Assembly (NCBI GenBank): GCA_947034885.2
Contig: OX344755.2
Location: 27,473,052-27,537,051, forward strand
Reading direction: 5' to 3'
From: Thuidium tamariscinum
Lineage: Eukaryota > Streptophyta > Bryopsida > Hypnales > Thuidiaceae
Length of the DNA stretch: 64,000 nt
The notes below the pieces were generated by a model. It made no database searches. It was not told where the DNA came from and saw only the letters and a list, made by a program, of their open reading frames with translations. Made by a program: the position numbers and the translations under genes. This document shows, piece by piece, positions 1 to 9,931 of this stretch (the stretch's first letter is position 1; every line of letters begins with the position of its first letter).

Positions 1-56
1 TTGAATTTGTCTTGCAACTGAGAAGTTTGCGCGTCTCGATATCAACTAAACAACGA

Positions 57-66
57 GGAGATTTCC
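57..66 (+). other. Invariant GGAGATTTCC core of the monomer (first copy)
   Basis: Monomer positions 57-66 read GGAGATTTCC in every copy I checked, although the bases immediately left (53-56) and right (67-80) are the most variable in the monomer. The string fits the relaxed Rel/NF-kB consensus GGRRNNYYCC. Chance of that pattern is about 1 in 4096 per position, so one hit in a 195-bp unit is not significant alone; binding is only a possibility. Confidence 0.6.
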
Positions 67-156
67 CCGGCCAAGAGACCAACTCCGTAGGCTCTTGAAT
101 GGTGTGCATTTTTGAATTTAATCGCATTGAATTTTACAGCATATTTTTTGTAGTAA

Positions 157-166
157 TTCTATAGAA
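157..166. other. Palindrome TTCTATAGAA (first copy)
   Basis: A perfect 10-bp inverted repeat at monomer positions 157-166, present in nearly all copies. Exceptions are TTCTATGGAA monomers (40498, 41473, 42446, 45366, 47510) and TTCTGTAGAA (60800, 62164 and 63528 monomers). No function can be assigned from sequence alone. Confidence 0.7.
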
Positions 167-185
167 CTGGATTAGATATTACAAT

Positions 186-193
186 GTGATCAC
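186..193. other. Palindrome GTGATCAC at the monomer junction (first copy)
   Basis: A perfect 8-bp inverted repeat at the end of most monomers. It is destroyed in the GATCGTTTTG junction class, where three adjacent bases (ACG to GTT) differ. The two junction types are the clearest binary marker in the array. Confidence 0.7.
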
Positions 194-229
194 GTTGAAT
201 TTGTCTTGCAACTGAGAAGTTTACGCGTC

Positions 230-239
230 TTGATATCAA
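230..239. other. Palindrome TTGATATCAA (first copy, second monomer)
   Basis: A perfect 10-bp inverted repeat in monomers with TCTTGATATCAAC. It is lost in the TCTCGATATC class (only GATATC remains) and in the CTTGATGTC class. The C/T difference between the first two classes is a CpG transition. Confidence 0.7.
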
Positions 240-2336
240 CTAAACAACAAGGAGATTTCCCCGGCCAAGAGACCAACTCCGTAGGCTCTTGAATGGTGTG
301 CATTTTTGAATTTTAATGGCATTGAATTTCACAGCATATTTTTTGTAGTAATTCTATAGAACTGGATTAGATATTACAATGTGATCGTTTTGAATTTGTC
401 TTGCAACTGAGAAGTTTGCGCGTCTTGATATCAACTAAACAACGAGGAGATTTCCCCGGCCAAGGGACCAACTCCGTAGGCTCTTGAATGGTGTGCATTT
501 TTGAATTTTAATGGCATTGAATTTCACAGCATATTTTTTGTAGTAATTCTATAGAACTGGATTATATATTACAATGTGATCACGTTGAATTTGTCTTGCA
601 ACTGAGAAGTTTGCGCGTCTTGATATCAACTAAACACCTCGGAGATTTCCTCGGCCACGAGAGTAACTCCGTAGGCTCTTGAATGGTGTGCATTTTTGAA
701 TTTTAATGGCATTGAATTTCACAGCATATTTTTTGTAGTAATTCTATAGAACTGGATTAGATATTACAATGTGATCACGTTGAATTTGTCTTGCAACTGA
801 GAAGTTTGCGCGTCTCGATATCAACTAAACAACGAGGAGATTTCCCCGGCCAAGAGACCAACTCCGTAGGCTCTTGAATGGTGTGCATTTTTGAATTTAA
901 TCGCATTGAATTTTACAGCATATTTTTTGTAGTAATTCTATAGAACTGGATTAGATATTACAATGTGATCACGTTGAATTTGTCTTGCAACTGAGAAGTT
1001 TACGCGTCTTGATATCAACTAAACAACAAGGAGATTTCCCCGGCCAAGGGACCAACTCCGTAGGCTCTTGAATGGTGTGCATTTTTGAATTTTAATGGCA
1101 TTGAATTTCACAGCATATTTTTTGTAGTAATTCTATAGAACTGGATTAGATATTACAATGTGATCACGTTGAATTTGTCTTGCAACTGAGAAGTTTACGC
1201 GTCTTGATATCAACTAAACAACGAGGAGATTTCCCCGGCCAAGGGACCAACTCCGTAGGCTCTTGAATGGTGTGCATTTTTGAATTTTAATGGCATTGAA
1301 TCTCACAGCATATTTTTTGTAGTAATTCTATAGAACTGGATTAGATATTACAATGTGATCGTTTTGAATTTGTCTTGCAACTGAGAAGTTTGCGCGTCTT
1401 GATATCAACTAAACAACGAGGAGATTTCCCCGGCCAAGAGACCAACTCCGTAGGCTCTTGAATGGTGTGCATTTTTGAATTTAATCGCATTGAATTTTAC
1501 AGCATATTTTTTGTAGTAATTCTATAGAACTGGATTAGATATTACAATGTGATCACGTTGAATTTGTCTTGCAACTGAGAAGTTTACGCGTCTTGATATC
1601 AACTAAACAACAAGGAGATTTCCCCGGCCAAGAGACCAACTCCGTAGGCTCTTGAATGGTGTGCATTTTTGAATTTTAATGGCATTGAATTTCACAGCAT
1701 ATTTTTTGTAGTAATTCTATAGAACTGGATTAGATATTACAATGTGATCGTTTTGAATTTGTCTTGCAACTGAGAAGTTTGCGCGTCTCGATATCAACTA
1801 AACAACGAGGAGATTTCCCCGGCCAAGAGACCAACTCCGTAGGCTCTTGAATGGTGTGCATTTTTGAATTTAATCGCATTGAATTTTACAGCATATTTTT
1901 TGTAGTAATTCTATAGAACTGGATTAGATATTACAATGTGATCACGTTGAATTTGTCTTGCAACTGAGAAGTTTACGCGTCTTGATATCAACTAAACAAC
2001 AAGGAGATTTCCCCGGCCAAGAGACCAACTCCGTAGGCTCTTGAATGGTGTGCATTTTTGAATTTTAATGGCATTGAATTTCACAGCATATTTTTTGTAG
2101 TAATTCTATAGAACTGGATTAGATATTACAATGTGATCACGTTGAATTTGTCTTGCAACTGAGAAGTTTGCGCGTCTTGATATCAACTAAACACCTCGGA
2201 GATTTCCTCGGCCACGAGAGTAACTCCGTAGGCTCTTGAATGGTGTGCATTTTTGAATTTTAATCGCATTGAATTTCACAGCATATTTTTTGTAGTAATT
2301 CTATAGAACTGGATTAGATATTACAATGTGATCACG

Positions 2337-4866
2337 TTGAATTTGTCTTGCAACTGAGAAGTTTACGCGTCTCGATATCAACTAAACAACGAGGAGATTT
2401 CCCCGGCCAAGAGACCAACTCCGTAGGCTCTTGAATGGTGTGCATTTTTGAATTTAATCGCATTGATTTTTACAGCATATTTTCTGTAGTAATTCTATAG
2501 AACTGGATTAGATATTACAATGTGATCACGTTGAATTTGTCTTGCAACTGAGAAGTTTGCGCGTCTCGATATCAACTAAACAACGAGGAGATTTCCCCGG
2601 CCAAGAGACCAACTCCGTAGGCTCTTGAATGGTGTGCATTTTTGAATTTTAATGGCATTGAATTTCACAGCATATTTTTTGTAGTAATTCTATAGAACTG
2701 GATTATATATTACAATGTGATCACGTTGAATTTGTCTTGCAACTAAGAAGTTTGCGCGTCTCGATATCAACTAAAGAACGAGGAGATTTCCCCGGCCAAG
2801 AGACCAACTCCGTAGGCTCTTGAATGGTGTGCATTTTTGAATTTAATCGCATTGAATTTCACAGCATATTTTTTGTAGTAATTCTATAGAACTGGATTAG
2901 ATATTACAATGTGATCACGTTGAATTTGTCTTGCAACTGAGAAGTTTACGCGTCTTGATATCAACTAAACAACGAGGAGATTTCCCCGGCCAAGGGACCA
3001 ACTCCGTAGGCTCTTGAATGGTGTGCATTTTTCAATTTTAATGGCATTGAATTTCACAGCATATTTTTTGTAGTAATTCTATAGAACTGGATTAGATATT
3101 ACAATGTGATCGTTTTGAATTTGTCTTGCAACTGAGAAGTTTGCGCGTCTTGATATCAACTAAACACCTCGGAGATTTCCTCGGCCACGAGAGTAACTCC
3201 GTAGGCTCTTGAATGGTGTGCATTTTTGAATTTTAATCGCATTGAATTTCACAGCATATTTTTTGTAGTAATTCTATAGAACTGGATTAGATATTACAAT
3301 GTGATCACGTTGAATTTGTCTTGCAACTGAGAAGTTTGCGCGTCTTGATATCAACTAAACACCTCGGAGATTTCCTCGGCCACGAGAGTAACTCCGTAGG
3401 CTCTTGAATGGTGTGCATTTTTGAATTTTAATCGCATTGAATTTCACAGCATATTTTTTGTAGTAATTCTATAGAACTGGATTAGATATTACAATGTGAT
3501 CACGTTGAATTTGTCTTGCAACTGAGAAGTTTACGCGTCTTGATATCAACTAAACAACGAGGAGATTTCCCCGGCCAAGGGACCAACTCCGTAGGCTCTT
3601 GAATGGTGTGCATTTTTGAATTTAATCGCATTGAATTTCACAGCATATTTTTTGTAGTAATTCTATAGAACTGGATTAGATATTACAATGTGATCACGTT
3701 GAATTTGTCTTGCAACTGAGAAGTTTACGCGTCTCGATATCAACTAAACAACGAGGAGATTTCCCCGGCCAAGAGACCAACTCCGTAGGCTCTTGAATGG
3801 TGTGCATTTTTGAATTTAATCGCATTGATTTTTACAGCATATTTTCTGTAGTAATTCTATAGAACTGGATTAGATATTACAATGTGATCACGTTGAATTT
3901 GTCTTGCAACTGAGAAGTTTGCGCGTCTCGATATCAACTAAACAACGAGGAGATTTCCCCGGCCAAGAGACCAACTCCGTAGGCTCTTGAATGGTGTGCA
4001 TTTTTGAATTTTAATGGCATTGAATTTCACAGCATATTTTTTGTAGTAATTCTATAGAACTGGATTATATATTACAATGTGATCACGTTGAATTTGTCTT
4101 GCAACTAAGAAGTTTGCGCGTCTCGATATCAACTAAAGAACGAGGAGATTTCCCCGGCCAAGAGACCAACTCCGTAGGCTCTTGAATGGTGTGCATTTTT
4201 GAATTTAATCGCATTGAATTTCACAGCATATTTTTTGTAGTAATTCTATAGAACTGGATTAGATATTACAATGTGATCACGTTGAATTTGTCTTGCAACT
4301 GAGAAGTTTACGCGTCTTGATATCAACTAAACAACGAGGAGATTTCCCCGGCCAAGGGACCAACTCCGTAGGCTCTTGAATGGTGTGCATTTTTCAATTT
4401 TAATGGCATTGAATTTCACAGCATATTTTTTGTAGTAATTCTATAGAACTGGATTAGATATTACAATGTGATCGTTTTGAATTTGTCTTGCAACTGAGAA
4501 GTTTGCGCGTCTTGATATCAACTAAACACCTCGGAGATTTCCTCGGCCACGAGAGTAACTCCGTAGGCTCTTGAATGGTGTGCATTTTTGAATTTTAATG
4601 GCATTGAATTTCACAGCATATTTTTTGTAGTAATTCTATAGAACTGGATTAGATATTACAATGTGATCACGTTGAATTTGTCTTGCAACTGAGAAGTTTG
4701 CGCGTCTTGATATCAACTAAACACCTCGGAGATTTCCTCGGCCACGAGAGTAACTCCGTAGGCTCTTGAATGGTGTGCATTTTTCAATTTTAATGGCATT
4801 GAATTTCACAGCATATTTTTTGTAGTAATTCTATAGAACTGGATTAGATATTACAATGTGATCGTT
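2337..4866 (+). repeat. Satellite block B: 7-mer higher-order repeat, 1362 bp
   Basis: The motif CATTGATTTTTACAGC followed by TTTTCTGTAG occurs at 2461 and again at 3823, 1362 bp apart (four 195-bp and three 194-bp monomers). Copy 1 is 2337-3698; copy 2 starts at 3699 and follows the same order for about five monomers. That order includes the GATTATATATT variant, the CTAAAGAACG variant (2726 and 4088 monomers), the TTCAATTTT monomer (2920 and 4282) and the GATCGTTTTG C-type monomer (3115 and 4477). The copies then diverge: the monomer at 4672 has a C-type middle and a TTCAATTTT tail, unlike its partner at 3310. The end is therefore an unequal-exchange breakpoint inside a monomer. Confidence 0.88.
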
Positions 4867-5256
4867 TTGAATTTGTCTTGCAACTGAGAAGTTTGCGCGT
4901 CTTGATATCAACTAAACAACGAGGAGATTTCCCCGGCCAAGGGACCAACTCCGTAGGCTCTTGAATGGTGTGCATTTTTGAATTTTAATGGCATTGAATT
5001 TCACAGCATATTTTTTGTAGTAATTCTATAGAACTGGATTAGATATTACAATGTGATCACGTTGAATTTGTCTTGCAACTTAGAAGTTTACGCGTCTTGA
5101 TATCAACAAAACAACGAGGAGATTTCCCCGGCCAAGAGACCAACTCCGTAGGCTCTTGAATGGTGTGCATTTTTCAATTTTAATGGCATTGAATTTCACA
5201 GCATATTTTTTGTAGTAATTCTATAGAACTGGATTAGATATTACAATGTGATCACG
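4867..5256 (+). repeat. Two linking satellite monomers
   Basis: Two 195-bp monomers (4867 and 5062) lie between the 1362-bp and 780-bp higher-order blocks. The first is R type with a GATCGTTTTG junction. The second has unusual private bases: AACTTAG instead of AACTGAG or AACTAAG, and ATCAACAAAAC instead of ATCAACTAAAC. AACTTAG is seen again only at the 9932 monomer, which suggests a shared ancestor for these two. Confidence 0.8.
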
Positions 5257-6930
5257 TTGAATTTGTCTTGCAACTAAGAAGTTTGCGCGTCTCGATATCA
5301 ACTAAACAACGAGGAGATTTCCCCGGCCAAGAGACCAACTCCGTAGGCTCTTGAATGGTGTGCATTTTTGAATTTTAATGGCATTGAATTTCACAGCATA
5401 TTTTTTGTAGTAATTCTATAGAACTGGATTAGATATTACAATGTGATCACGTTGAATTTGTCTTGCAACTAAGAAGTTTGCGCGTCTCGATATCAACTAA
5501 ACAACGAGGAGATTTCCCCGGCCAAGGGACCAACTCCGTAGGCTCTTGAATGGTGTGCATTTTTGAATTTTAATGGCATTGAATTTCACAGCATATTTTT
5601 TGTAGTAATTCTATAGAACTGGATTAGATATTACAATGTGATCACGTTGAATTTGTCTTGCAACTAAGAAGTTTGCGCGTCTTGATGTCAACTAAACAAC
5701 GAGGAGATTTCCCCGGCCAAGGGACCAACTCCGTAGGCTCTTGAATGGTGTGCATTTTTGAATTTTAATGGCATTGAATTTCACAGCATATTTTTTGTAG
5801 TAATTCTATAGAACTGGATTAGATATTACAATGTGATCGTTTTGAATTTGTCTTGCAACTGAGAAGTTTGCGCGTCTTGATATCAACTAAACACCTCGGA
5901 GATTTCCCCGGCCAAGAGACCAACTCCGTAGGCTCTTGAATGGTGTGCATTTTTGAATTTTAATGGCATTGAATTTCACAGCATATTTTTTGTAGTAATT
6001 CTATAGAACTGGATTAGATATTACAATGTGATCACGTTGAATTTGTCTTGCAACTAAGAAGTTTGCGCGTCTCGATATCAACTAAACAACGAGGAGATTT
6101 CCCCGGCCAAGAGACCAACTCCGTAGGCTCTTGAATGGTGTGCATTTTTGAATTTTAATGGCATTGAATTTCACAGCATATTTTTTGTAGTAATTCTATA
6201 GAACTGGATTAGATATTACAATGTGATCACGTTGAATTTGTCTTGCAACTAAGAAGTTTGCGCGTCTCGATATCAACTAAACAACGAGGAGATTTCCCCG
6301 GCCAAGGGACCAACTCCGTAGGCTCTTGAATGGTGTGCATTTTTGAATTTTAATGGCATTGAATTTCACAGCATATTTTTTGTAGTAATTCTATAGAACT
6401 GGATTAGATATTACAATGTGATCACGTTGAATTTGTCTTGCAACTAAGAAGTTTGCGCGTCTTGATGTCAACTAAACAACGAGGAGATTTCCCCGGCCAA
6501 GGGACCAACTCCGTAGGCTCTTGAATGGTGTGCATTTTTGAATTTTAATGGCATTGAATTTCACAGCATATTTTTTGTAGTAATTCTATAGAACTGGATT
6601 AGATATTACAATGTGATCGTTTTGAATTTGTCTTGCAACTGAGAAGTTTGCGCGTCTTGATATCAACTAAACACCTCGGAGATTTCCCCGGCCAAGAGAC
6701 CAACTCCGTAGGCTCTTGAATGGTGTGCATTTTTGAATTTTAATGGCATTGAATTTCACAGCATATTTTTTGTAGTAATTCTATAGAACTGGATTAGATA
6801 TTACAATGTGATCACGTTGAATTTGTCTTGCAACTAAGAAGTTTGCGCGTCTCGATATCAACTAAACAACGAGGAGATTTCCCCGGCCAAGAGACCAACT
6901 CCGTAGGCTCTTGAATGGTGTGCATTTTTG
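5257..6930 (+). repeat. Satellite block C: 4-mer higher-order repeat, 780 bp
   Basis: Copies at 5257-6036 and 6037-6816 read the same in order and variants: S-type CTCGATATC monomer, R-type CTCGATATC monomer, CTTGATGTC monomer, then a GATCGTTTTG monomer with a C-type left and S-type right half. A third copy begins at 6817 but leaves the pattern near 6930, where a 194-bp TTTAATCGCATTGATTTTT tail replaces the TTTTAATGGC tail. I noticed no difference between the two full copies on reading, so the duplication is probably recent. Confidence 0.9.
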
Positions 6931-8372
6931 AATTTAATCGCATTGATTTTTACAGCATATTTTTTGTAGTAATTCTATAGAACTGGATTAGATATTACAA
7001 TGTGATCACGTTGAATTTGTCTTGCAACTAAGAAGTTTGCGCGTCTCGATATCAACTAAACAACGAGGAGATTTCCCCGGCCAAGAGACCAACTCCGTAG
7101 GCTCTTGAATGGTGTGCATTTTTGAATTTAATCGCATTGATTTTTACAGCATATTTTCTGTAGTAATTCTATAGAACTGGATTAGATATTACAATGTGAT
7201 CACGTTGAATTTGTCTTGCAACTGAGAAGTTTACGCGTCTTGATATCAACTAAACAACGAGGAGATTTCCCCGGCCAAGAGACTAACTCCGTAGGCTCTT
7301 GAATGGTGTGCATTTTTGAATTTTAATGGCATTGAATTTCACAGCATATTTTTTGTAGTAATTCTATAGAACTGGATTAGATATTACAATGTGATCGTTT
7401 TGAATTTGTCTTGCAACTGAGAAGTTTGCGCGTCTTGATATCAACTAAACACCTCGGAGATTTCCTCGGCCACGAGAGTAACTATGTAGGCTCTTGAATG
7501 GTGTGCATTTTTGAATTTTAATGGCATTGAATTTCACAGCATATTTTTTGTAGTAATTCTATAGAACTGGATTAGATATTACAATGTGATCACGTTGAAT
7601 TTGTCTTGCAACTAAGAAGTTTGCGCGTCTCGATATCAACTAAACAACGAGGAGATTTCCCCGGCCAAGAGACCAACTCCGTAGGCTCTTGAATGGTGTG
7701 CATTTTTGAATTTAATCGCATTGATTTTTACAGCATATTTTTTGTAGTAATTCTATAGAACTGGATTAGATATTACAATGTGATCACGTTGAATTTGTCT
7801 TGCAACTAAGAAGTTTGCGCGTCTCGATATCAACTAAACAACGAGGAGATTTCCCCGGCCAAGAGACCAACTCCGTAGGCTCTTGAATGGTGTGCATTTT
7901 TGAATTTAATCGCATTGATTTTTACAGCATATTTTCTGTAGTAATTCTATAGAACTGGATTAGATATTACAATGTGATCACGTTGAATTTGTCTTGCAAC
8001 TGAGAAGTTTACGCGTCTTGATATCAACTAAACAACGAGGAGATTTCCCCGGCCAAGAGACCAACTCCGTAGGCTCTTGAATGGTGTGCATTTTTGAATT
8101 TTAATGGCATTGAATTTCACAGCATATTTTTTGTAGTAATTCTATAGAACTGGATTAGATATTACAATGTGATCACGTTGAATTTGTCTTGCAACTAAGA
8201 AGTTTGCGCGTCTTGATGTCAACTAAACAACGAGGAGATTTCCCCGGCCAAGGGACCAACTCCGTAGGCTCTTGAATGGTGTGCATTTTTCAATTTTAAT
8301 GGCATTGAATTTCACAGCATATTTTTTGTAGTAATTCTATAGAACTGGATTAGATATTACAATGTGATCACG
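6817..8372 (+). repeat. Satellite block D: 4-mer higher-order repeat, 778 bp
   Basis: Two copies, 6817-7594 and 7595-8372, each have two 194-bp and two 195-bp monomers. The order is an S monomer with CATTGATTTTTAC and TTTTTTG, an S monomer with the same motif but TTTTCTG, then a TACGCGTCTTG S monomer with TTTTAATGGC. The CATTGATTTTT marker lies at 6941 and 7719, 778 bp apart. The fourth monomer differs: 7400 is a GATCGTTTTG C-type copy with ACTATGTAGG, while 8178 is a CTTGATGTC R-type copy. The three-monomer cassette recurs at 32161, 35279, 37999, 41700 and 42867, so it is a mobile module of this satellite rather than a local accident. Confidence 0.87.
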
Positions 8373-9931
8373 TTGAATTTGTCTTGCAACTAAGAAGTTT
8401 GCGCGTCTTGATATCAACTAAACAACGAGGAGATTTCCCCGGCCAAGGGACCAACTCCGTAGGCTCTTGAATGGTGTGCATTTTTGAATTTTAATCGCAT
8501 TGAATTTCACAGCATATTTTTTGTAGTAATTCTATAGAACTGGATTAGATATTACAATGTGATCACGTTGAATTTGTCTTGCAACTGAGAAGTTTGCGCG
8601 TCTTGATATCAACTAAACACCTCGGAGATTTCCTCGGCCACGAGAGTAACTCCGTAGGCTCTTGAATGGTGTGCATTTTTGAATTTAATCGCATTGAATT
8701 TCACAGCATATTTTTTGTAGTAATTCTATAGAACTGGATGAGATATTACAATGTGATCGTTTTGAATTTGTCTTGCAACTGAGAAGTTTGCGCGTCTTGA
8801 TATCAACTAAACACCTCGGAGATTTCCTCGGCCACGAGAGTAACTCCGTAGGCTCTTGAATGGTGTGCATTTTTGAATTTTAATGGCATTGAATTTCACA
8901 GCATATTTTTTGTAGTAATTCTATAGAACAGGATTAGATATTACAATGTGATCACGTTGAATTTGTCTTGCAACTGAGAAGTTTGCGCGTCTTGATATCA
9001 ACTAAACACCTCGGAGATTTCCTCGGCCACGAGAGTAACTCCGTAGGCTCTTGAATGGTGTGCATTTTTGAATTTTAATGGCATTGAATTTCACAGCATA
9101 TTTTTTGTAGTAATTCTATAGAACTGGATTAGATATTACAATGTGATCACGTTGAATTTGTCTTGCAACTGAGAAGTTTACGCGTCTTGATATCAACTAA
9201 ACAACGAGGAGATTTCCCCGGCCAAGAGACCAACTCCGTAGGCTCTTGAATGGTGTGCATTTTTGAATTTTAATGGCATTGAATTTCACAGCATATTTTT
9301 TGTAGTAATTCTATAGAACTGGATTAGATATTACAATGTGATCACGTTGAATTTGTCTTGCAACTAAGAAGTTTGCGCGTCTCGATATCAACTAAACAAC
9401 GAGGAGATTTCCCCGGCCAAGAGACCAACTCCGTAGGCTCTTGAATGGTGTGCATTTTTGAATTTTAATGGCATTGAATTTCACAGCATATTTTTTGTAG
9501 TAATTCTATAGAACTGGATTAGATATTACAATGTGATCACGTTGAATTTGTCTTGCAACTAAGAAGTTTGCGCGTCTTGATATCAACTAAACAACGAGGA
9601 GATTTCCCCGGCCAAGGGACCAACTCCGTAGGCTCTTGAATGGTGTGCATTTTTGAATTTTAATCGCATTGAATTTCACAGCATATTTTTTGTAGTAATT
9701 CTATAGAACTGGATTAGATATTACAATGTGATCACGTTGAATTTGTCTTGCAACTGAGAAGTTTGCGCGTCTTGATATCAACTAAACACCTCGGAGATTT
9801 CCTCGGCCACGAGAGTAACTCCGTAGGCTCTTGAATGGTGTGCATTTTTGAATTTTAATCGCATTGAATTTCACAGCATATTTTTTGTAGTAATTCTATA
9901 GAACTGGATTAGATATTACAATGTGATCACG
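8373..9931 (+). repeat. Satellite block E: irregular transition segment
   Basis: Eight monomers (starts 8373, 8568, 8762, 8957, 9152, 9347, 9542, 9737) mix R, S and C types with no internal higher-order period that I could find. It holds the last 194-bp monomer (8568) before a stretch of about 16 kb without any, so it marks the switch from the S-rich left end to the R/C alternating middle of the array. A T-to-G change at 8740 turns GGATTAGA into GGATGAGA. On the minus strand this removes a TAA stop and opens a chance 61-codon frame (8685-8870) that no other monomer shares. Confidence 0.8.

Larger units (their letters stand above)
1..2336 (+). repeat. Satellite block A: S-type-rich, recurring 389-bp dimer
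   Basis: This block holds twelve monomers starting at 1, 195, 390, 585, 780, 974, 1169, 1364, 1558, 1753, 1947 and 2142. A pair made of a 194-bp S monomer (tail TTTAATCGCATTGAATTTTAC) and a 195-bp monomer with CAACAAGG recurs at 1, 780, 1364 and 1753. The CAAGG variant base lies at 249, 1028, 1612 and 2001, spacings of 779, 584 and 389. Between the pairs are R and C monomers. The monomer at 1364 is a mosaic with the GATCGTTTTG junction at its head and the 194-bp S tail. CAACAAGG is otherwise seen only in the CCCCCGCC monomers of the 16-mer block (31576, 34694, 37804), so this end of the window has its own variant set. No gene is visible. Confidence 0.9.

Noticed and set aside
8685..8870. A 61-codon open frame on the minus strand
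   Set aside because: It lies wholly within satellite monomers. It is open only because a single change at 8740 (GGATTAGA to GGATGAGA) removes the TAA stop that other monomers have in that frame. It is not repeated in other copies and has no recognisable protein features.
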